Shown here piece by piece: positions 1 through 5,088 of a stretch of 5,088 bases of DNA. The stretch is from Roseiflexaceae bacterium (GTDB lineage: Bacteria > Chloroflexota > Chloroflexia > Chloroflexales > Roseiflexaceae): positions 1 to 5,088 of the forward strand of contig JACMIM010000167.1 of assembly GCA_014381165.1 (NCBI GenBank), given 5' to 3'. Numbering within the stretch: position 1 is the stretch's first letter; every line of letters begins with the position of its first letter. The notes beneath the pieces are model-generated. The model saw only the letters and a program-made list of their open reading frames with translations. It did no database searches and was not told the DNA's origin. The translations under genes were made by a program, and so were the position numbers.

Positions 1-235
1 CCAGCACCTGACGAAGATTGGTGCGACCGGCGGTCAGTGGCAGGTCGGGCCATAATAGCGCGACCAGGGCATCACGTGGGTGGGCACGGTCGGCCTCGGA
101 CGCAAGGTAGGCTAGCAGCGCGCGGCCCTTGGCATAGGCAATAGCGGTGATAGGTGTATCACCAAACGCGATGTGCAACGCCCCAAACAGCCGCAGCGGA
201 CAATGCTCTGTGAAGTCTACGCGCCCCAACAGCAA
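1..235 (-). CDS. BTAD/SARP-type transcriptional regulator, N-terminal part; 5' end probably damaged, C-terminus outside window
   Basis: This minus-strand frame is open from a TAG stop at 238-236 to the left edge of the window. From about 199 leftwards it reads like the N-terminal winged-helix (OmpR-like) domain of BTAD/SARP regulators: LRLFGALHIAFGD, then KGRALLAYLASEADRAHPRD, then ALVALLWPDLP and RTNLRQVL. In the family this domain binds DNA and is followed by a bacterial transcriptional activation domain and often a large STAND ATPase; those parts would lie beyond position 1. The family usually starts with Met just before the LRLFG-like strand, but here there is no ATG or GTG between the upstream stop and the domain. 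Only TTG (235-233 and 229-227) or CTG codons are available, with no clear ribosome binding site. The sequence upstream of about 199 is instead explained by a plus-strand ATPase fragment. It is either a gene now using a TTG start or a 5'-truncated pseudogene. Family assignment is fairly sure; integrity is not. Confidence 0.6.
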   Translation of the reverse strand, partial: MLLGRVDFTEHCPLRLFGALHIAFGDTPITAIAYAKGRALLAYLASEADRAHPRDALVALLWPDLPLTAGRTNLRQVL

Positions 236-592
236 CTACCGGCCAATCGCGGCAAATTGCTCCAGGCATTTGTCCAAACCCGTTGGAATTGGGAACGCCA
301 GCGCCAACCAGGCTCCTGGATTAGCCGTGAGCGCCAGCAACGGGCGTTCGCTCAACTCGCCTTTGCGATGACCGCGAGCCATGGGCGTGGAACGAGCGTG
401 GCGTGGGATTGGGCCAGCAAACAGCTGGCAGAAGCTGATGATGCTCTTGATACAATCCAACTTCGTCGCCTCGCACAATCTGCCGATATTCTTGGAATAC
501 GCAACATAGTTCACTTGCACGAATGTCGACGATACTACCGCTGCTGGCATTTTGGCCACACACAGAACCCTTCGGTCAAGGGCATCAACTAG
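200..592 (+). pseudogene. Remnant of a NACHT/STAND-type ATPase (C-terminal helical region only)
   Basis: The plus-strand frame ending with TAG at 590-592 contains TMLCEVYA, then LPANRGKLLQAFVQT (about 233-277), then RAFAQLAFAMTASHGRGTSV and LRRLAQSADILGI (up to about 505). This order resembles the helical segment that follows the ATPase core in many NACHT/STAND proteins of Chloroflexota, where an 'LPxNRGxLF..FV' helix is followed by 'ALA.LAFAM..' and a 'LL..S.IL' strand. No Walker A or Walker B motif is present, and the expected following helix (a 'FxHQLLQEYFAA'-like stretch) is replaced by an unrelated-looking Cys/Arg/Tyr-rich tail. Upstream of about 200 the same frame is simply antisense to the BTAD-type coding sequence. 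I therefore read it as a gene fragment truncated at both ends. The assignment is from remembered family pattern only. A short real gene starting at ATG 203 cannot be excluded but is less likely. Confidence 0.5.
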
Positions 593-818
593 GCAACATG
601 ACGATTATGAGTCGCGCAAGCAAAACGTCGCACGCAAACCGTGACAACACAAACCAATCATTTCTTTGCTGCCTTGAGTGGCTACATGCAGCGGAACTAC
701 TCAAACAGCAAACCAAGCTCAACCATTTCGCACTTCGCGCCATGCTTTACAGGCGTGCGCTCCGCATCAGATGTGATACTCATGCGCGGCACCACCGCCC
801 ACGTTCTGCCCCCGTTCA
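593..818. other. Intergenic stretch without a supported gene
   Basis: Between the ATPase remnant and the stop of the glcDE-like gene I see no frame with a recognisable protein. The first 120 bases counted (601-720) are about 48% GC, visibly lower than the flanking operon. A plus-strand frame at 641-829 (62 residues) is open but matches nothing I recognise and runs into the end of the convergent gene. No clear terminator (stem followed by a T-run) is visible downstream of the operon on the minus strand. Confidence 0.5.
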
Positions 819-3362
819 CTACGCTATAGCGACAGGAAGCGAAGCGGGGTTGAGTTGTTTGTTTGTTCCCCAACGCTGTGCTAGCCGTGTGGTAAGTTCT
901 GCCGTTGGCGTTGGATGTGTATCCACAGGTCGCGTCCGCCCGGCCAAGAGTGGCACTGCATAGCCGCCTACAGCTGCGATGCTCTCCATCACGGCACGCA
1001 CATCGCCTGCTGTGTAAACCAGACTGTTGCACAGATCAATCATACATTGAGCCTGTGTTGCCAGTGCTTCTACCAGCGCTGCACATTGCGCTGGTGGCAC
1101 ACCGATGCGCAGCACCTCGCCCCTGGAAGCAACTTGCGCCTGTAGCCAACCGGCCCAAACCACTGTGCCAGGTGTGTCCACATGGCGCGCCATGAGCCTA
1201 TGCCGCTGGAGCAGCGCAGCAACCAGATTCAATTCGGCGGTCACATCTTCGTCGAGACCTTCGGCGGTGTAGAGAAGTGTGTAGGGGGCAGCTTCGCCCA
1301 CCACATGTCCGTCGCACAGGAGCACCGCCGATGCCACAATACGTTGCGCGGCGAGCTTGCGGCCTACCTGCAAGCCCGCTGCAAGTGTCGCAATTGGTAC
1401 AACAAGCGTTTTCTGGACGCGCGGCAGCGGCGCAAGCTTGAGCGTCACATCACACAGCAGCCCAAGTGTGCCGTGCGAGCCAACAAATAGCTTGGGCATA
1501 TCGTACCCGGCGACATTCTTCACGACTGGGCGCCCAGCGCGAATCACCTCGCCATTCGCCAGTGCAACCGTGGTCGCCAGTACGAGATCGCGGATCGCGC
1601 CATAACGGCTGCGCAGTGGTGCGTTCAGGTTGCTCGCCACGATGCCACCGATCGTTGCCTCTGGCCAGGGCGAAGCGAGCGGCACCCACCAGCCGTCCGC
1701 AGCAAGCCCGGCCTGAAGCGCGGCCAGGGTCGTGCCAGCGTTGACTGTCACGTACAAATCCTCGCGGGCGTAGGCGCTGATACCCGTCATCCCTGCCGTC
1801 GAAATGGTCACATCTGCGGGCGGCAAGTGTGCTGACTTCGTGCCGCCGCCGCGCAGACGTATGGTGTATCCCTCGGCAAGCGCCGCCTGGAGGATTGCCG
1901 CCGCCTCGGTTGGCGATGCCGGCTGCACCGTTTCGCCAACTGTCGGTGCTGGAACGCGCGGCACTGCAAGCTGAAGCTGAGGCGTTTTCTCTGGAAAAAT
2001 CTTGCCGGGATTGAGCAGTTCATGTGGGTCGAATAGGTGCTTAATCGCCTGCATGGCTTGGAGTTCTGCGGGCGTATACATCAGCGGCATGTAGGCGCGC
2101 TTTTCAATTCCCACGCCATGCTCGCCGGTAATGCTCCCATCCACGGCCACACACAGCTCGACAATCGCTTTGCCAGCAGCATGCACCCGCGCCAGCAGTT
2201 CGTGGTCAGACGGGCGCTCGATCAGGATCAGCGGGTGCAAGTTGCCATCGCCCGCGTGAAACACGTAGCCCACGCGCAGATCGTGGGCCTCACAAATCTG
2301 ATTGACCTGCGCCAGCGTTGCCGCCAACTGACTGCGCGGCACAGTGACATCGACCAGGTAGTAGGCCGGGGCCAGCCGCGACATCGCGCCAACCGCGCTT
2401 TTGCGCCCGTACCAAATCAGGTCGCGCTCGGCATCGCTTTGTGCGATCCGTAGCTCAACTGCACCGTGCTGCCGCAGAACGACAGCCATCTCGTCGATCT
2501 GCGTCGCAACACTTTCAGGGTACCCGTCGGCTTCCACGATCAGGGCAGCAGCGGCATGCACCGGCAGTCCCCCGTGGGTGTAATCCTCAATGATACGCAT
2601 GATGCGTTGATCCATCATCTCCAGGGTCGTTGGCACCAACCCGCTGGCAATAATGGCTGAGACTGCTTGGCCCGCCCGCTCGATCGAGTCGAAGGCAGCC
2701 ATCAGTGTTTTGACCGCTGGCGGATTGCCAACGAGCCGCAAACACGCCTCGGTGATGACGGCAAGCGTGCCCTCACTGCCGTTCAGCAGGCCGACAAAAT
2801 CATACTCGGGGTAGTCGAGCGCCGCGCCACCGAAGCGCGCCACCTGGCCATCAGCCAGGACAGCGGTGAGGCCGGTCACATAATTTGTCGTCACGCCGTA
2901 TTTGAAACAGTGCGGCCCGCCGGAGTTTTCGGCAATGTTGCCGCCAATCGTTGCAACTCGCCCGCTTGATGGGTCGGGTGGATAGTACAGCCCCTGTTGT
3001 TTAACCAGCGCGTCGATTGTTTGATTCACTGCGCCGGGCTGCACATGAAGCCGCCGCCCTTCAGCATCGAACTCCAGCACTGCGTTCATGCGCGAGAACT
3101 GCACGACGAGTCCTCCGCGCTCGGCCACCGCACCGCCGGACAGCCCGGTTCCTGCGCCGCGTGCGATCAGGGGCACGTTATTCGCCAGCGCCCAGCGCAC
3201 AATCTGCGCCACTTCGTCGGTCGTTTGGGGAAACGCCACACCATCGGGCACGCCCCGGTCGAGGCCAGCGTCGGCGGCGTAGGTACGTAGTTGCACGCGA
3301 TTCGTGATCAGGTGCCCAGCAGGCAGCGTAGCTTGCAAGGTCGAAAGAGGGTGCGCTGTCAT
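819..3362 (-). CDS. Fused GlcD-GlcE-type FAD-dependent 2-hydroxyacid (glycolate/D-lactate) dehydrogenase
   Basis: An 847-residue flavoprotein that joins two subunits which are separate in the classical GlcDEF glycolate oxidase. Residues 1-460 are a complete GlcD-like module: PCMH-type FAD-binding motifs RGAGTGLSGGA (68-78), PPDPSSGRVATIGGN (128-142), NSGGPHCFKYG (146-156) and GSEGTLAVITE (195-205); then the FAD-oxidase C-terminal domain with HAGDGNLHP (369-377), GSITGEHGVG (409-418) and DPHELLNPGKIFP (445-457). The HAGDGNLH and EHG residues sit at the substrate/metal site in this family. After a Pro/Val-rich linker (about 461-480), residues 481-847 resemble GlcE: RLRGGGTKS (502-510), PEATIGGIVASN (567-578), VVKNVAGYD (613-621), GSHGTLGLL (628-636), ending in a short LNPASLP resembling the family's final LNPG. 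Expected activity is oxidation of a 2-hydroxyacid to the 2-oxoacid in the cytoplasm or at the membrane, passing electrons to the iron-sulfur partner encoded immediately upstream. The ATG at 3362 is chosen because it overlaps the upstream stop as ATGA and is preceded by a GAAGGTG site. Substrate (glycolate, D-lactate or another hydroxyacid) is not determinable here. Confidence 0.92.
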   Translation of the reverse strand: MTAHPLSTLQATLPAGHLITNRVQLRTYAADAGLDRGVPDGVAFPQTTDEVAQIVRWALANNVPLIARGAGTGLSGGAVAERGGLVVQFSRMNAVLEFDAEGRRLHVQPGAVNQTIDALVKQQGLYYPPDPSSGRVATIGGNIAENSGGPHCFKYGVTTNYVTGLTAVLADGQVARFGGAALDYPEYDFVGLLNGSEGTLAVITEACLRLVGNPPAVKTLMAAFDSIERAGQAVSAIIASGLVPTTLEMMDQRIMRIIEDYTHGGLPVHAAAALIVEADGYPESVATQIDEMAVVLRQHGAVELRIAQSDAERDLIWYGRKSAVGAMSRLAPAYYLVDVTVPRSQLAATLAQVNQICEAHDLRVGYVFHAGDGNLHPLILIERPSDHELLARVHAAGKAIVELCVAVDGSITGEHGVGIEKRAYMPLMYTPAELQAMQAIKHLFDPHELLNPGKIFPEKTPQLQLAVPRVPAPTVGETVQPASPTEAAAILQAALAEGYTIRLRGGGTKSAHLPPADVTISTAGMTGISAYAREDLYVTVNAGTTLAALQAGLAADGWWVPLASPWPEATIGGIVASNLNAPLRSRYGAIRDLVLATTVALANGEVIRAGRPVVKNVAGYDMPKLFVGSHGTLGLLCDVTLKLAPLPRVQKTLVVPIATLAAGLQVGRKLAAQRIVASAVLLCDGHVVGEAAPYTLLYTAEGLDEDVTAELNLVAALLQRHRLMARHVDTPGTVVWAGWLQAQVASRGEVLRIGVPPAQCAALVEALATQAQCMIDLCNSLVYTAGDVRAVMESIAAVGGYAVPLLAGRTRPVDTHPTPTAELTTRLAQRWGTNKQLNPASLPVAIA
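3359..3362 (-). other. ATGA start-stop overlap between the two dehydrogenase genes
   Basis: The ATG of the fused flavoprotein (3362-3360) overlaps the TGA of the iron-sulfur subunit gene (3361-3359). This arrangement usually means translational coupling and fits two subunits made in fixed ratio. Confidence 0.9.
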
Positions 3363-4675
3363 CGTCGCACCTTCGGTTCTGTAGTTGCATACGCCCGATC
3401 CAGCAGTTCGACGATGTGCAGCACAGGGAGGTTGGGCTTGGCTTGCCGCAGGCCGGCAATCACCTGTAGGTGGCAACCGGTGTTCGTCACCGCGACCGCG
3501 TCAGCTCCCGTCGCCAGAATATCGGCAGTCTTGTCGGCCAGCAGCGTGTTGGCGGTGCTGGGCTGGGTGATGTTGTAGGTGCCCGCGCTGCCACAGCAAC
3601 GATCGGCGTGCGCGAGCTCGATCAATTCCAAGCCGGGAATTGCACGCAGCAGCGCGCGTGGTTGATTCACCACACGCTGGCCATTGCGCAGGTGACAGGA
3701 ATCGACATACGTCACGCGCAACGGCAGCGAACCCGTTGGCGGAGTATGCAAGTGCGCGGCCAGAAACTCGGTAACATCCTGCACCGTGCTGCTGAACATA
3801 TGAGCGCGGGCGCGATAATTGGCGTCATCGTGCAGCAGGTGGCCGTAGTCTTTGAGCACCATGCCGCAACCACCCGCGTTGCAGATCACCGCATCAACGT
3901 CCAAGGCGAGAAACGCATCGATGTTAGCGCGAGCCAGTGCTTTGGCCGCGTGTTCGTCGCCCGCGTGAATCTGCGCCGCACCGCAGCAGGTTTGCAGTTG
4001 CGGCACGAGCACTTCATACCCGTTGCGCTGCAGCACGCGAATCGTCGCGTCATTTGCCTGGCCAAGAAACGCTTCTTGAATGCAGCCACGCAGGAATGCC
4101 ACCCGACCACGGCGCTGGCCGCGCGCGGGAAACGGCTTGCGGTCGTCGCGGCGGTGCGGTGTGAGCGGCGGTAAGATCGCTTCCATCGCGGCAAGTGTTG
4201 GCGGCAGAACGCCAAGGCGGCGCACCACGAACTGCGCGCCACTCCACTGGTAGAGGAGCATGAGCGCTGCCATGAGGCGAAGCCGCCCCAGATGCGGCAT
4301 GAGCTGGCGCAAGCCGATCCAGCGTACCAACCGCTCGATTGGCCCAGGTGTGCGGTGTTGCTCAACCGTTTGCCGTGCGCCTTCGATCAGCACGCGGTAA
4401 TCGACACCGGAAGGACAGGCTGGCTCGCAGGCCAAACAGCCCAGACAGCGGTCGATGTGTGTTTTGAAGGTTGGATCATCGGCCGGAATCTCGCCCTCGG
4501 CGACGCCACGCATAAGCGCGATCCGCCCGCGTGGCGAGTCCATTTCGGTGCCAAATACCGGGTAGGTGGGGCAGGCTTCCAAACACATGCCGCAGTGAAT
4601 GCACTGCTCCAGTTTGGCCTGGTATTCCGCCGTGGTCATCAGCGGGATGTCGATCATGGTCGCAGCAGATGACAT
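3359..4675 (-). CDS. glcF: GlcF-like iron-sulfur subunit of a 2-hydroxyacid dehydrogenase
   Basis: A 438-residue protein with the layout of GlcF. Two ferredoxin-type 4Fe-4S motifs lie near the N-terminus: C25-x2-C28-x2-C31-x3-C35-P and C77-x2-C80-x2-C83-x3-C87-P, with the conserved DSPRGRI stretch (46-52) between them. Two CCG domains follow: the first with C198, C230-C231-G and C265/C270 (CNAGGCG), the second with C327 (DSCH), C360-C361-G and C401 (NTGCH). In the family these bind further Fe-S clusters and carry electrons from the flavin subunits towards quinone. The segment at about 119-157 is fairly hydrophobic but contains several Arg, so I do not call it a membrane helix. The start at 4675 is preferred because AGGGAG lies four bases upstream; ATGs at 4708, 4657 and 4639 lack such a site. 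It is preceded by an SDR gene 45 bases upstream and overlaps the flavoprotein gene downstream, so the three are probably one transcript. The substrate remains open (glycolate versus D-lactate-like). Confidence 0.9.
   Translation of the reverse strand: MSSAATMIDIPLMTTAEYQAKLEQCIHCGMCLEACPTYPVFGTEMDSPRGRIALMRGVAEGEIPADDPTFKTHIDRCLGCLACEPACPSGVDYRVLIEGARQTVEQHRTPGPIERLVRWIGLRQLMPHLGRLRLMAALMLLYQWSGAQFVVRRLGVLPPTLAAMEAILPPLTPHRRDDRKPFPARGQRRGRVAFLRGCIQEAFLGQANDATIRVLQRNGYEVLVPQLQTCCGAAQIHAGDEHAAKALARANIDAFLALDVDAVICNAGGCGMVLKDYGHLLHDDANYRARAHMFSSTVQDVTEFLAAHLHTPPTGSLPLRVTYVDSCHLRNGQRVVNQPRALLRAIPGLELIELAHADRCCGSAGTYNITQPSTANTLLADKTADILATGADAVAVTNTGCHLQVIAGLRQAKPNLPVLHIVELLDRAYATTEPKVRR
3368..3374 (-). 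promoter_or_regulatory. Ribosome binding site of the glcDE-like gene
   Basis: GAAGGTG on the minus strand lies inside the end of the upstream gene; its AGG ends seven bases before the ATG at 3362. It decides the start against an in-frame ATG 38 codons upstream (3476) that would extend the protein into the preceding gene. Confidence 0.7.
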
Positions 4676-4679
4676 AGCA

Positions 4680-4685
4680 CTCCCT
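4680..4685 (-). promoter_or_regulatory. Ribosome binding site of the glcF-like gene
   Basis: AGGGAG on the minus strand ends four bases before the ATG at 4675. It is the only good Shine-Dalgarno-like site near the candidate starts of this gene and lies in the 45-base gap after the SDR stop. No promoter or hairpin is evident in that gap. Confidence 0.6.
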
Positions 4686-4720
4686 GAGCAGACGATAGAA
4701 ATGAGCATAGGGCAAAGCGG

Positions 4721-5088
4721 TCACAGCGCCGCAAGCATACCGCCATCAACCAAGTACGCCGCGCCGGTACAGAACGAGCTGCGCGGCCCCGCCAGAAATA
4801 GCACCATCTCGGCGACTTCATCGGCACGCGCGACCCGGTTCAGCGCGTGGCCTTTTCCCCATTCACGCACCACGCCCGCAGGGTCGCTTGCCGCAAAGCG
4901 CGCGGCGGCCCAACGCAGCATGGGCGTATCGACCGAACCGGGACAGACGCAGTTCACCCGAATGTTGTCGGCGGCGAAGTCAAGCGCCATACTGCGGCTC
5001 ATCGAAAGCATGCCGCCTTTGGACGCAGCATAGGCTGAAACAGCGGGCTGTGATGCAAGCCCCTGCACCGAGGCCATGTTGACGATCG
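4721..5088 (-). CDS. Short-chain dehydrogenase/reductase (SDR), C-terminal half; 5' end outside window
   Basis: The frame is open from the right edge (I-V-N before the Met at 5077) to TGA at 4723-4721, giving about 121 visible residues, roughly half of a usual 250-residue classical SDR. Counting from Met at 5077: the catalytic Ser is S3 in IVNMASVQG, and Y16 and K20 form the YxxxK motif (YAASK), with the usual 13-residue spacing from Ser to Tyr. The NxxxPG segment follows as RVNCVCPGSVDTPM (40-53), then the substrate loop, then RVARADEVAEMVLFLAG (81-97) and the end strand TGAAYLVDGG (104-113). The N-terminal NAD(P)-binding glycine motif lies beyond position 5088, so cofactor preference cannot be judged. 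In the family it would interconvert an alcohol and a ketone or aldehyde. Its place directly before the glcF-like gene on the same strand suggests a common pathway for sugar acids or hydroxyacids, which is inference only. The Met at 5077 is internal and not the start. Confidence 0.93.
   Translation of the reverse strand, partial: IVNMASVQGLASQPAVSAYAASKGGMLSMSRSMALDFAADNIRVNCVCPGSVDTPMLRWAAARFAASDPAGVVREWGKGHALNRVARADEVAEMVLFLAGPRSSFCTGAAYLVDGGMLAAL

Noticed and set aside
236..559. 107-codon minus-strand open frame
   Set aside because: It is opposite the ATPase-like remnant, shows no recognisable motif, and its stop separates it from the BTAD-like frame, so I do not treat it as the missing N-terminus of that regulator.
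780..818. Possible terminator hairpin just downstream of the flavoprotein stop on the minus strand
   Set aside because: Only a four-base GCGG/CCGC stem with a short loop can be drawn and no T-run follows, so it does not qualify as an intrinsic terminator.
523..963. Plus-strand open frames at 523-963 and 641-829 that run into the end of the flavoprotein gene
   Set aside because: No family resemblance, no clear ribosome binding site, and their ends are antisense to the conserved GlcE-like C-terminus.
3363..3476. Longer N-terminus for the fused flavoprotein, starting at the ATG at 3476
   Set aside because: The extra 38 residues are Ala/Arg/Cys-rich, unlike the family N-terminus, and lie entirely inside the glcF-like gene. 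The ATGA overlap and GAAGGTG site support the start at 3362.
3470..4174. 234-codon plus-strand open frame opposite the glcF-like gene
   Set aside because: It is antisense to well-conserved Fe-S and CCG coding sequence and resembles no family; open antisense frames are common in GC-rich genes.
4676..4708. Upstream ATG at 4708 as the start of the glcF-like gene
   Set aside because: It has no Shine-Dalgarno-like site, and the added residues are not family-like; the ATG at 4675 with AGGGAG is better supported.

Overview
The window carries the 3' end of a catabolic operon on the minus strand, next to a short patch of rearranged DNA. Base composition is moderately GC-rich in the genes. The combination of a BTAD/SARP-type regulator, a remnant of a NACHT/STAND-type ATPase, and a glcD-glcE fusion suggests a member of the Chloroflexota (class Chloroflexia). 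That taxonomic call is an inference from family resemblance, not from a marker gene.

Layout from right to left, which is the direction of transcription: 5088-4721 is the C-terminal part of a short-chain dehydrogenase/reductase (SDR), cut by the window edge. After a 45-base gap comes 4675-3359, a two-cluster ferredoxin-like iron-sulfur subunit with two CCG domains (GlcF-like). This overlaps by four bases (ATGA) with 3362-819, an 847-residue flavoprotein in which a GlcD-like and a GlcE-like FAD domain are fused into one chain. Together the last two genes encode all the parts of a GlcDEF-type 2-hydroxyacid (glycolate or D-lactate) dehydrogenase: substrate oxidation on the flavin half-modules, electrons leaving through the iron-sulfur subunit, probably to the membrane quinone pool. 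The SDR may supply or remove a hydroxy- or keto-intermediate of the same pathway, but its substrate cannot be read from the sequence.

Left of the operon, 593-818 shows no gene I can support. From about 200 to 515 on the plus strand lies an open frame that resembles the C-terminal helical part of NACHT/STAND ATPases but lacks the ATPase core and ends in unrelated-looking sequence. From about 199 leftwards on the minus strand begins the N-terminal DNA-binding domain of a BTAD/SARP-type regulator, whose normal ATG start is missing. The two homologies meet almost base to base near 199-203, which looks like a recombination junction that removed the 5' end of both genes.

No tRNA, rRNA, CRISPR array, complete insertion sequence or convincing terminator was seen. 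Apart from the gene fusion and the junction, the window is ordinary metabolism; I did not find a clearly new system.
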